Origin: Ignavibacteria bacterium | GTDB lineage: Bacteria; Bacteroidota; Ignavibacteria; Ignavibacteriales; Ignavibacteriaceae | NCBI GenBank assembly: GCA_030684555.1 | Contig: JAUXVN010000083.1 | Span: 1-47,458, forward strand | Length of the DNA: 47,458 nt | Direction of reading: 5' to 3' | Shown: one piece after another, positions 8,012 to 16,006 of the stretch | Numbering within the stretch: the stretch's first letter is position 1 | How the letters are laid out: each line of letters opens with the position of its first letter | Translations under genes and position numbers: made by a program | The notes under the pieces: model-generated | Databases searched by the model: none | The model's input: the letters and a program-made list of their open reading frames with translations, nothing else | Told to the model about the DNA's origin: nothing

Positions 8012-8344
8012 GCTCCTACGGAGCTCTGTTTCATTGGTTGTATCATTTCTACAAACAGTTTGCCCCGATGGGGCTGAATTCTTTTCATTCTTTATGCTTC
8101 TTTGGATTTACAAACAGTTCGTTCTTTAGAAAATGAATAATGTTTTGTACAATAACTGTATTATCATTTTGTTTTTAGCTCCGTAGGAGCTTGCTGTTTG
8201 TAGCATGGATAACAAACAAAATATTTTAGCTCCGTAGGAGTTTTCTGTATGTAGCAAGGCGAAAAATGAAAACTATTTTAGCTCCGTAGGAGCTTGCTGT
8301 TTGTAGCATGAATAACAAACAAAATATTTTAGCTCCGTAGGAGC
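8012..8344. repeat. REP-like hairpin array, left side of the RAYT gene
   Basis: Thirteen-base imperfect palindromes: GCTCCTACGGAGC (8012), GCCCCGATGGGGC (8062), a decayed unit near 8120, then GCTCCGTAGGAGC-type units at 8178, 8229 (last base changed), 8281 and 8332. The last four are spaced 51-52 bases apart, with repeated rather than unique text between them. Most are flanked by the conserved 10-mer CTGTTTGTAG or its complement, which carries a GTAG tetranucleotide like that at the foot of enterobacterial REPs. Confidence 0.85.
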
Positions 8345-8351
8345 GGTCTGT

Positions 8352-8813
8352 TCATTCTATCCATTCAAACAAATACTTTTCATCATAATCAATCGCATAT
8401 TTTTTTAGAAATTCCAGATATTCTTCCTTAAAACTTTTTTTCTTGTGATGCTCTTGCTGGTTCAAAATATAATTGACAACATTATCAATATGACTCCGCG
8501 AATAAGAAAATGATCCAAATCCTTCCTGCCAATTAAATTTTCCCTTCATCCATTTGTTATCATTAATAAATTTAGAGGAGCCTGCTTTTATATCCCGCAC
8601 TAAATCGGAAACGGCAATTGATGGTTGAAGCCCAATAAAAATATGTGTGTGGTCTGGCATGCAATAAATTGCCAACATCTTTTGTCCACGGTTTTGAACA
8701 ATACCCGTAATATATTTGTGAAGCTCTTCCCGATGGTCATTTGGAATTAAATTCTGTTTCCCATTAACGGTAAAAACAATTTGGATATATATTTGCGAAT
8801 AGGTATTCGGCAT
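8352..8813 (-). CDS. REP-associated tyrosine transposase (RAYT, IS200/IS605 TnpA-like)
   Basis: A 153-residue Y1 transposase of the HUH superfamily. His55-Thr-His57 in CMPDHTHIFIGL is the metal-binding HUH motif, and Tyr115 in NVVNYILNQQEHHKKK is the expected nucleophile. The ending (EYLEFLKKYAIDYDEKYLF) is typical of the Bacteroidota branch. These enzymes cut single-stranded DNA beside REP hairpins and are thought to spread REPs rather than themselves. Consistent with that, the gene lies between two REP arrays, and its last codons run into a REP at 8332-8344. All catalytic residues are present, so the enzyme may be active. There is no IS200-type partner gene. Confidence 0.9.
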   Translation of the reverse strand: MPNTYSQIYIQIVFTVNGKQNLIPNDHREELHKYITGIVQNRGQKMLAIYCMPDHTHIFIGLQPSIAVSDLVRDIKAGSSKFINDNKWMKGKFNWQEGFGSFSYSRSHIDNVVNYILNQQEHHKKKSFKEEYLEFLKKYAIDYDEKYLFEWIE

Positions 8814-8871
8814 AATTCACCTTCCATTATAATTGAAAATTACTTGATAAAATATTTATGCATATAGGCCC

Positions 8872-9340
8872 GCTCCTACGGAGCTTATTTATTTTGGCTA
8901 TTTCATTGCTACAGACAGTGCGCCCCGATGGGGCTATATTCATTTCATCCTTTTTGCTCCGTTGGATTCTACAAACAGTTCTTTCCTACGGAACTGAACA
9001 ATATCTTTTCAAAACACTAACAATATCAGTGCGTTTATTTAGCTCCATAGGAGCGGACAGTTGCTTCTTTATACACATGAAAATTTACAATTGTTTCCTT
9101 TACATGTCGCTCCGATGGAGCTGTGTTGTGATATATGATTTTTATCTACAAACAGTGCGCCCCGATGGGGCTATATTCATTTCATGTTTTTTGCTCCGTT
9201 GGATTCTACAAACAGTTCGTTCCTACGGAACTGAATATTATCTTTTCAAAATACCAACAATATCATTTCGTTTTTAGCTCCGTAGGAGCTTACTGTTTGT
9301 AGCATGAATAACAAAATAAATATTTTAGCTCCATAGGAGC
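8872..9340. repeat. REP-like hairpin array, right side of the RAYT gene
   Basis: Units at 8872 (GCTCCTACGGAGC), 8922 (GCCCCGATGGGGC), 8956 (GCTCCGTTGGATT, decayed), 8982 (TTTCCTACGGAAC), 9042 (GCTCCATAGGAGC), 9109 (GCTCCGATGGAGC), 9159 (GCCCCGATGGGGC), 9193 (decayed), 9219 (GTTCCTACGGAAC), 9277 and 9328. The same order of unit types appears twice here (8872-9054 and 9109-9289) and once left of the gene. Several changes are compensatory: GCTCC/GGAGC, GCCCC/GGGGC and GTTCC/GGAAC arms all keep pairing. Confidence 0.85.
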
Positions 9341-9351
9341 GGTCTGTTGTG

Positions 9352-9897
9352 CTATCCTTCTACAATATTTATTTCTTCCTCCGTCAATCCGTACAGCTCA
9401 TAGACAAGCGTGTCTATTTGTCTGTCTAATCCTTTGCATTTCTTTTCTAAGTATTCTTTTTCGTTGTCTGTTTTGGTAGTTGACAATTGCTTTTTTGAAT
9501 CGAGCATTTGATCGACTAAGTGAACAAGGTGATCATGAATAGTTTTTTGATCTTCTGAAATCCTCCTAATTGGCAGTTTTCTTAATTCTGCTAAAGTCGT
9601 TTGCCTGAAATCATCTTTTGTTGCAATAGAAGAACTGTTAAGATATAACCAAGAAAATAATTTGCAGTTTATTAGTGCAAGGAGATACTTCGTATCAAAT
9701 TCCTGACTATTTAATATAAATGGATTGAGATCTTTCTTAAAAACACCTGCTTCATTAAAGTATACAGCATCTATTCTATCTTGTCTGTTAATAATTCTTC
9801 TTATGAGTATTTTTTCTTTCTTCTCGTAAAACAAAAACAGTGATTTCAGCTTTTGTAAATCTACATGATAACCATTATCAATTAAAAAAAATAACGC
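9352..9897 (-). pseudogene. C-terminal fragment of a type IIG restriction-modification enzyme (TaqI-like specificity domain)
   Basis: The frame is open from a stop at 9898-9900 down to the stop at 9352; only a TTG (9834) could start it. The product has the tail of an Eco57I-type fused methylase-nuclease: KEKILIRRIINRQDRIDAVY, the target-recognition segment FDTKYLLALINCKLFSWLY with SIATKDDFRQTTLAELRKLPI, a coiled-coil helix, and the characteristic end LVYELYGLTEEEINIVEG. The nuclease and methylase domains, about 800 residues in complete enzymes, are absent. The stop codon lies 12 bases from the last REP unit, so REP or RAYT activity may have accompanied the truncation. Non-functional on its own. 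Confidence 0.75.
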
Positions 9898-10052
9898 TTA
9901 ACAGTTGCATTATAAAAAGGTAAAGTCCATTGATCGTTTAAATTTGTTGTAACTGCAAAAGACTCGCCCTGACGCTTCCTACCCGATTAAATAGTAATAC
10001 ACCCCTACTATCCATTCCCATCGAGAATGAATATTTTTGTTCAATTAACTTT

Positions 10053-11889
10053 TTAATCCTTGAGGCAGCGGATACTAAAACCGAATTCCTTAGTACCGTG
10101 GGACAAATGGATACCACTATTATCGTACTCCAGACCTGTATCGTACGCATACGGTTCATCATACTTTGTAGAGGTCCAAAAATAAGTGTTATATCTTAAA
10201 CTGACGAAACTTACATTGTTATTTTCATAGTAGCGCCAGCCAACAAGCAATGCAGAAAAACCGCTGATGTTTGTGCCTATTCCGTTTCCAGTTCCTTGTC
10301 CTACTTCTTTTAACGTGTTGCCATCATTGTTTACTTCTGCTTTTAGTGTCCCGTACTCTGCGTATGTTGGTATGTGCCAACCCGTAGGACAAATTCCTTT
10401 TGTACCAGGTGATGTGTTGTATGACATCGCTTCATTCCATTGATACAGACCACCATAGGTTGTACAATTTGAAAGATCATTGTCATAACAATATTTCTCT
10501 ATTACCCCATTATTACTTGCATTTTCAGTTCCTTGAATCATAACACCAACATCAAGGTTTTCCTTAAGCCAGCATTGGCTGCCAATTTGAACGGTATGGT
10601 ATGTTTTTCCATCATATGTTACTATGGGCGTTCCTACACAAGCCCTCCTTGCCTGGAGTTGTGAACGACCAAATCTCACTTTCAACTGACTTGCCAAAAC
10701 TATTTACTGCAATCACCCGCCAAAAATATTTAGATATTTTAATTAAACCTGTTATTTGTTGGCTTGTGTTTGTTAAGCCACTTTGGTTATAAACAAAATT
10801 TGAGAATGAACTATTTTTTGAAACTTGTAAAGTATAATTAGTTGCTCCCGAACTTGCATTCCAAGTAAGTGTAAGTAAAAGTTCAACATCAGTTGCACCA
10901 TCATTTGGTGTTAATAAAATTGGTGTATCGGGAGGTGAACCAGTTGTAAAACTCCAAACATCTGAGGGAGTTGATGTTCCATAATTATTTGTTGTGCTTA
11001 CCCGCCAATAATATTTTGTAGAATTAGTTAAACCCGCTATCTGTTTGTTTGTTATTGTAACATTTTGACTAAAAACAAAGCTTGAAAAAGAATTGTTAGT
11101 TGAGACTTGCAGAATATAACTCGTTGCTCCACTGCTTTCGTTCCAGGTAAGAGTTGGAGAAAGTGATATATCAGTTGCACCATCTGTCGGAGATAAAAGA
11201 ACGGGTGGAATGGGTGTAACTCCGGTAGTAAAAGTCCAGGTTTCCGACCAGCCCATTGAACCAAAATTATTCGTTGCACTTACCCGCCAGTAATATTGTG
11301 TTAACCCGCTTAATCCCGTTATTTGTTTTGAGGTTGCAGTTAATGTATCTGCATTAAAAACAAAATTTGTAAACGAACTGTTTGTTGAAATTTGTAAAGT
11401 GTATTTGCTTGCATTACTTATTATGTCCCAAACTATAACGGGAGAAAGATTTTGCTCAATCGCTCCGTTCGTCGGTAGAGATAATTGAGGAACAAACGCT
11501 GGCGCATCACCGGTAGTGGTAAAACTCCACACTTTTGACCAGTCGGATGTGCCTACACTATTACTTGCATTAACTCTCCAATAATAAACTGTTAAATAAT
11601 TTAGTTCCGGGATTTGTTGAGTTGTCGTAGTAATATCGCTTTTATTGAATACAAAACTTGAAAACGAACTACTTGCTGAGATTTGTAAAGTATAATTTTT
11701 TGCTCCGCTGCTTTCATTCCAGTTTAAAACAACTGGAATGGCAATATTGGATGAAGTATCTTTTGGTGTTGCTAAGGTTGGCGGAGAAGGAATCGTGTCT
11801 GTGTTAACGGGATTGCTTGCATCCTTTTTACACGATGTAAATGCAAGGAGAGAAACAAGAATAAAATAAATTACATTTTTCACATACAA
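10053..11889 (-). pseudogene. FN3-repeat lipoprotein with FISUMP domain, split by a frameshift
   Basis: The first reading frame (11889 to 10612) encodes a lipoprotein signal with lipobox LAFTSC-KK, then four fibronectin-III repeats of about 92 residues, each ending (Y/F)WRV...W(S/T)FTT. It then runs into an unrelated tail. The second frame (to 10053) holds a complete FISUMP domain (GTPIVTYDGKTYHTVQIGSQ, CWLKENLDVG, GICPTGWHIP, ...GFSIRCLKD). The total length is one base over a multiple of three. Removing one base of the CCC run at 10643-10645 joins them as TTPGKEACVGTPIV, giving 611 residues. Such proteins sit on the outer surface; their function is unknown. The start is TTG 11889 or GTG 11883. 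The shift may be genuine or a sequencing error. The 9898-10052 gap beyond it holds nothing recognisable. Confidence 0.8.
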
Positions 11890-12013
11890 CTTTTTTTGCT
11901 TTTTAAGTATTTTTTTTGCAACCCAACTTATTTAGGACAAAAACTTTTTTTTATTTATTTTTAATCAGAATCCTATTTCTATTAGTCGTAAATGGTTGTT
12001 TGTTATTCGGTTT

Positions 12014-13339
12014 TTACAAATATGGTTTTATTTTTTCATAAACTTCTCTATACGTGTAGGGATCGGTATCAGTATAAAATTCCAATAACTGATAATTATG
12101 TTTTTCACAGATTATTTTTTTCCTTTTATCATTTAATTGACGTTTCCGCAAGCCTTCTTTTCCTCCCAAATGTTTGAATTCTTCATAATGTTGTTCACCT
12201 TGACATTCAACTGCTAATTTACGGGAGGGAATAAATATATCTATTTCTAATCCTTCAAATTCTTTACCTCTATAATGATGGATAACTTCCTCATTCATAA
12301 ATATTTCGTCAATTATTTTGAATAGAATATTTTCATTTATTCCAAGTTTCCCAATCGGTGGGAAACAAAATATTTTTCTAACAATATTTTCTATTTCATT
12401 TTCTTTTTCTCGTTCTGGTAATATATCCCTCCAGTTAGGATACTTATTACCATAAATTTTTCTTCGATATAATTCAAAATATGGATAATATTTCTTCTGA
12501 AATACTGATTGTCCCCAATAATTAAGTTTAGGTGTTTTATGAGTGCATATATGACAAATACCATTTACGATTTCAATTTGCTTTATATGTTTTACAAATA
12601 TCTTTTCAAACGAATAACTTAAACGAGAAATATCGTCCCTAACCTTAAAATAATTTTCGAAACAATTACAAGTATATAATTTCCCGGTAACTCGATTAAT
12701 AAAGAGAATAGGATAACCTGCATAATTGAAATTAATTTCATCCAAATCATTTATGTTCAATATATAATCAGAATAATATTTTTTTGTAATTGGGGTTAAT
12801 AATTCTTTCGATAAAAACAATCCTAAGATTGAGAAATAACATTTGCGTTTGCGTGAAGATATATGATGTGAATAACCGTTGAAATATATCCCATCTTCTG
12901 AAGTTATTTCAATATCATAATTTTCAGAAACTACTGGGAAAGCAAAATTACCAATTGAAAAAGAATCAAAGTTAGCAAAAGGATAATATGATGGGAAATA
13001 AGTTATATCTCTTTCTCGATTTGAAGACGACATACTATCAAATTCAAATCCACGTGTTGCTAATGACTGTAACAATGTAAAACTACTATGATATTCATCT
13101 TCAATGGGATGAGTTTCAATAATTTTACCTGTGCCCAATTGAGTATAATTTGCCAGAGGTTCAGTTAATAATGGAATTTCTGATTCTATAATTTTCTTGT
13201 TTAACTCTAAATAAAAACAATTCCTTAAATCCATAAAAAAATTTATTCTTTCATTTTCTGGATAAGAGAATGTATTTTCTAAGGCAGAAAAAACCATTGC
13301 TTTTGAAATTTCAAGACGATATGTTTTAACTATTTTCAA
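12014..13339 (-). CDS. Predicted PD-(D/E)XK nuclease with Cys-pair region, possible defence protein
   Basis: This is a 441-residue protein of no family I can name. The C-terminal 120 residues look like a Vsr/DUF559-type endonuclease: Asp367 in LEIDIFIPSRK, then Glu378 and Gln380 in AVECQGEQHY, followed by a basic helix (KEGLRKRQLNDKRKK) and a last strand (YQLLEFY). Cys224/Cys226 (YTCNC) and Cys262/Cys265 (GICHICTHK) could bind a zinc ion. The first 200 residues are beta-rich and unrecognised. The first codon is TTG; an ATG at 13297 would remove 14 residues. A HEPN gene lies 126 bases upstream on the same strand. Codons are very AT-rich, suggesting transfer. Confidence 0.6.
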   Translation of the reverse strand: MKIVKTYRLEISKAMVFSALENTFSYPENERINFFMDLRNCFYLELNKKIIESEIPLLTEPLANYTQLGTGKIIETHPIEDEYHSSFTLLQSLATRGFEFDSMSSSNRERDITYFPSYYPFANFDSFSIGNFAFPVVSENYDIEITSEDGIYFNGYSHHISSRKRKCYFSILGLFLSKELLTPITKKYYSDYILNINDLDEINFNYAGYPILFINRVTGKLYTCNCFENYFKVRDDISRLSYSFEKIFVKHIKQIEIVNGICHICTHKTPKLNYWGQSVFQKKYYPYFELYRRKIYGNKYPNWRDILPEREKENEIENIVRKIFCFPPIGKLGINENILFKIIDEIFMNEEVIHHYRGKEFEGLEIDIFIPSRKLAVECQGEQHYEEFKHLGGKEGLRKRQLNDKRKKIICEKHNYQLLEFYTDTDPYTYREVYEKIKPYL

Positions 13340-13465
13340 TTGATATGTTTAGACTTAACAATACATATTATGTTAATTAAATTGATAATTAGGACAAAGC
13401 TTTCTTTTACAAACCACACTGAACAACAAAGTCAAAAGCGAAAATGCTCTTGGCTTGTTTTTCGT

Positions 13466-14221
13466 TTATATACCTTCTTCTTCCAAAGAGTTAAAAAGAT
13501 TTACGAAAAAATTATCCGCATTTCTAATCACTTCGATAATATAATTACGACTTAAATTAATTTGACCAAATAAATCAAATGATATGTGTTCATTTTGTTC
13601 AATAATTAACATAACTTTTTTCGATTGCTCTGAATCGTCAATAATACCACCGTTATGTATAATAAAATTTCTAATAATTTGATATTCACGGAGCAATTTC
13701 CATTCATTCGAGATGTTGAAATCGAAATGAATATTAAGAGCTTTGTTAATATAATTTTTAAACGAATCTAAAGTACTTCCTCTTAAATCATCCCATTTAA
13801 GAGAACATTTGAGTTCTTTTTTAACTACATCACAAGTTCGTCTTAAACAATCTTCGAAATGTGCTAAAACCATTAAATATATGGATGACATTGCTATTCG
13901 TTCAAAATTCAGTTTCGCTTCAAATAAATCTCCTTCTAATTTTGCAATATTCAACTCAATTCCAATTTGACGATTGAATTCTTTATATGTCTCTGGTTCA
14001 ATCCTTTCTAAATTTTCCAAATCGCTAAAAGATTTATATCCACGCGAATATACTTCGTTTTTGAATGTAGGATTATATTGATTTTTCAAAGACAGCAATA
14101 AAGTTGCATCATCATTAAAATCCTTCTCAAGTAAATCAGGTAATTTATTAACTAAGTTTCCTAATGCTATAAATCTTAGATGAGTCCAGTCAATAATATT
14201 TTCGGAATTTATTTTCATCAT
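13466..14221 (-). CDS. HEPN-domain protein (predicted RNase-like), possible partner of the adjacent nuclease
   Basis: About 251 residues, almost all helical. Near residues 178-190 the segment LREYQIIRNFIIHNGG carries the R-x4-H signature of HEPN domains (Arg184, His189), with the usual preceding helix (IYLMVLAHFEDCLRR). HEPN proteins with this motif are often metal-independent RNases in toxin-antitoxin or abortive-infection systems; others are only structural. ATG 14221 (or 14218) is preferred over the TTG at 14224. It is followed on the same strand by the predicted nuclease, so the two may be one unit. The gap 14225-14373 upstream is AT-rich without a clear feature. Confidence 0.65.
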   Translation of the reverse strand: MMKINSENIIDWTHLRFIALGNLVNKLPDLLEKDFNDDATLLLSLKNQYNPTFKNEVYSRGYKSFSDLENLERIEPETYKEFNRQIGIELNIAKLEGDLFEAKLNFERIAMSSIYLMVLAHFEDCLRRTCDVVKKELKCSLKWDDLRGSTLDSFKNYINKALNIHFDFNISNEWKLLREYQIIRNFIIHNGGIIDDSEQSKKVMLIIEQNEHISFDLFGQINLSRNYIIEVIRNADNFFVNLFNSLEEEGI

Positions 14222-14373
14222 CAATGTTTAATTAAGTTGCACCATTTAGTTAAATCAAGAATACATTTATACAAGGTGTAGCTTACATACATTTAAATTG
14301 TTTCATTTTCTGTTCATCAAAATACTATTTAAAAATCTTTTTCCCCGCCCAAAGCGTAGATAACTTGCACCAA

Positions 14374-14922
14374 CTATTTCCTCCCATACTTAACTCCCTT
14401 TTCTTTTACCTCAAACCCAATTTTTCTTTTTGGCGCGGGAGGTGGAGCTAACAACTGATTTATCGCTTCAAAGATTGCAGTTACCTGTTCATCGTGCGTT
14501 TCAATTTTATACTCTAACTCTTTTAACTTTTGTGCCAACTCTTTGTGCGTAGATAATATTTCTCTCAACTTAACAAACGCCTGCACAACAAAAATACTTG
14601 CCTCTATCGCTCTTTGTGAATTAAGAACAGACGCCAGCATTAAAGCGCCATACTCCGTAAATGCAAATGGCAAAACGGTTGAATGTTTTAGAGAATTGAA
14701 CCGGTGCCAATTTGTCACCAGTTCCTTTTTTTCACTATGAGTCAATTGGAACATAAATTCTGAAGGGAATCTCTCTGGATTTCGTTTAACCTGCCGGTTA
14801 AGATTTTTTGTTTCCACTCCATACAACTCTGCCAGATCACGGTCAAGAATTACTCTTTGTCCACGGAGTAAGAATATCCTGTTTTCAATTCGTTCTGTTG
14901 GTGCTATTTCGTTTATGCTCAT
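14374..14922 (-). CDS. ORF6N-domain DNA-binding protein (copy 1, intact)
   Basis: A 182-residue protein with an N-terminal ORF6N domain (about residues 10-100: RIFLLRGQRVILDRDLAELY, GVETKNLNRQVKRN, FQLTHSEKKELVT, then LPFAFTEYGALMLASVLNS), a coiled-coil (THKELAQKLKELEYKIETHD) and a basic proline-containing tail (PPPAPKRKIGFEVKEK). ORF6N domains are KilA-N-like DNA-binding modules first seen in phages. This copy is intact. It is the left member of a long direct repeat; the right copy at 15924-17636 is disrupted. An unusual palindrome lies about 80 bases upstream of its start, in both copies. Confidence 0.85.
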   Translation of the reverse strand: MSINEIAPTERIENRIFLLRGQRVILDRDLAELYGVETKNLNRQVKRNPERFPSEFMFQLTHSEKKELVTNWHRFNSLKHSTVLPFAFTEYGALMLASVLNSQRAIEASIFVVQAFVKLREILSTHKELAQKLKELEYKIETHDEQVTAIFEAINQLLAPPPAPKRKIGFEVKEKGVKYGRK

Positions 14923-15003
14923 CTTTCTGCTTTTTCTTTCTTATCGAACTATTAACTTCTCATTTCCATTATTTACCTACATAGTTAACTACCTTCTCTT
15001 CTA

Positions 15004-15030
15004 CTTGATGTTCCAAATTGGAACTTCAAG
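15004..15030. promoter_or_regulatory. 27-bp palindrome upstream of ORF6N copy 1
   Basis: CTTGATGTTCCAA-A-TTGGAACTTCAAG pairs in 12 of 13 positions. An identical palindrome lies at 17718-17744 upstream of the damaged copy. Position and symmetry suit an operator bound by a dimer, perhaps the ORF6N protein itself; that is inference. Confidence 0.45.
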
Positions 15031-15074
15031 TTTGTAAACTCTTGCTTGGTTGTTTGGGTTACAAAATCTAATCT

Positions 15075-15110
15075 AAACCTCCGACATTTTCAAAACGCCG
15101 GAGGTTTTTT
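15075..15110 (-). repeat. 33-nt palindrome (copy 2 of the dispersed family)
   Basis: The left arm starts AAACCTCCGACATTTT, with a central C at 15091 and right arm AAAACGCCGGAGGTTT, then a T run on the + strand. Two positions are mismatched. It lies at the outer end of ORF6N repeat copy 1. Confidence 0.75.
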
Positions 15111-15114
15111 GAAC

Positions 15115-15260
15115 TTACTGTACCGGTGGCGGTGGCATTTGGTTATCCTCATCCGGTTTTGTATGCGTCGCGCCGTAATTAAGAACTTCGCGCACTACTT
15201 TATGCCGGTTATAAAAGTCGAGGTGATTTTCTTTTAATGTTTCTGCAAAGCCGTCTTCTG
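15115..15260 (-). pseudogene. Decayed C-terminal coding remnant, family unknown
   Basis: One minus-strand frame reads EDGFAETLKENHLDFYNRHK and continues through VVREVLNYG to a stop at 15115-15117 after MPPPPVQ. The composition looks like real protein, but there is no start, and the frame is broken upstream. It resembles the tail of a larger protein that I cannot name. It fills part of the 430-base gap between the ORF6N start and the toxin gene; that gap otherwise holds the palindromes and a terminator. Confidence 0.35.
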
Positions 15261-15282
15261 GTCTTTAACTTGCCAGTTTTCA

Positions 15283-15307
15283 AAAAAGAACATAGCAAAA
15301 CGCTATG
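15283..15307 (-). terminator. Terminator of the RelE-type toxin operon
   Basis: On the minus strand CATAGC and GCTATG (15291-15307) form a six-base stem, followed by TTCTTTTTT. It lies 47 bases after the toxin stop codon. Confidence 0.7.
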
Positions 15308-15353
15308 TGTTAATTATTATTTAAGAACTTAGTAACCGATAAAAATTTCTTTG

Positions 15354-15602
15354 TTATTTATAAATGTTTTTTCTGTGCCCAATTTTAAGTACGATAATTT
15401 TATTTTCTTCAATATCAACTATTACTCGATAATCTCCAACCCTATAACGAAATGTGCCAATTTTAGGATCGGAAAGTTTTCTTGCATGCAAAAATGGGTT
15501 TAAAGAATACTCCTTTAATTTCTTTGCAATTTGTAAACCGGTAATTGCGTCCAGCTTCTTAAGCTCTTTTGCAGCTTTCTCAGTAACAACAATTTCAAAC
15601 AT
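15354..15602 (-). CDS. RelE/ParE-family toxin
   Basis: An 82-residue toxin of the RelE/ParE superfamily: a start strand (FEIVVTEKAAKELKKLD), a helix pair, and the core strands TFRYRVGDYRVIVDI and IIVLKIGHRKNIY. The Arg/Tyr-rich FRYRVGDYR segment and the final GHRKNIY are typical of the mRNA-cleaving RelE branch, where these residues contact RNA. It overlaps the antitoxin frame by 8 bases, so the two are translationally coupled. Its presence between two ORF6N repeats points to a mobile toxin-antitoxin cassette. Confidence 0.88.
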   Translation of the reverse strand: MFEIVVTEKAAKELKKLDAITGLQIAKKLKEYSLNPFLHARKLSDPKIGTFRYRVGDYRVIVDIEENKIIVLKIGHRKNIYK

Positions 15603-15810
15603 TAAACAAGTCTTCTAACTTTGTTGTCTTTCCGACTGTATATTCTTCTCTTGCTTCTTTAATGGCATTAATATAGTTTGTACTTGACAATGCTTCCATA
15701 TTTTCAATAACTTCTTCAATCGTTTCCTTAACGGTTTCTGAAATTAAAGTTTTCAACTCACCTATTGTCAATTCGTTTATAAGCTGTTGAGAATTCAAAT
15801 GCTCTTCCAT
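15595..15810 (-). CDS. RelB-like antitoxin
   Basis: An acidic, helical 71-residue protein (IGELKTLISETVKETIEEVI...) encoded directly before and overlapping the RelE-type toxin, as expected for its cognate antitoxin. The C-terminal region (YTVGKTTKLEDLFNV) is the kind of tail that wraps around the toxin. AAGGAAT lies about 10 bases before the ATG. The leader beyond it, 15842-15902, is shared with the second toxin-antitoxin operon. There is no recognisable ribbon-helix-helix, so the exact class is uncertain. Confidence 0.8.
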   Translation of the reverse strand: MEEHLNSQQLINELTIGELKTLISETVKETIEEVIENMEALSSTNYINAIKEAREEYTVGKTTKLEDLFNV

Positions 15811-15841
15811 ACTTAAACAATTCCTTCAAAAATTCAATCAG

Positions 15842-15902
15842 TTTTTTATAATTTTTTTATTGTTTGGTTTAAAATATCTAAACCCTATCTATTTTCAAAT
15901 CT
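15842..15902 (-). repeat. Shared leader of two toxin-antitoxin operons, copy 1
   Basis: About 61 bases are repeated at 18391-18452 with one indel and six or so substitutions by eye (shared blocks such as TTTTTTATAAT, GTTTGGT and AAATATCTAAA). Each copy lies about 30 bases upstream of an antitoxin ATG, so it may carry their promoter. Confidence 0.65.
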
Positions 15903-16006
15903 CTAATCCAATTTCTCTTCCATTACTTCCCCGCATACTTAACCCCCTTCTCCCTTACCTCAAACCCAATTTTTCTTTTTGGCGCGGGAGGTGGCGCTAA
16001 CAACTG

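Noticed and set aside
8178-8344. Four GCTCCGTAGGAGC units at 51-52 base spacing looked like a short CRISPR array
   Set aside because: The core is only 13 bases and palindromic, the text between units is repeated instead of unique, there are no cas genes, and the same units recur in other orders around the RAYT.
8858-9277. 139-codon open frame on the + strand (repeated LQTVRPDGAIF)
   Set aside because: It is the translation of the REP repeats; protein-like repetition comes from the repeated DNA and there is no RBS.
12014-13339. Homing endonuclease reading of the nuclease
   Set aside because: No LAGLIDADG, GIY-YIG or HNH motif; the D...ExQ pattern suits a Vsr/DUF559-like PD-(D/E)XK fold better.
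15115-15293. Start MFFFENWQVKD for the remnant gene
   Set aside because: Those codons come from the toxin operon's terminator hairpin and T run; the believable coding text begins only after a frame break.
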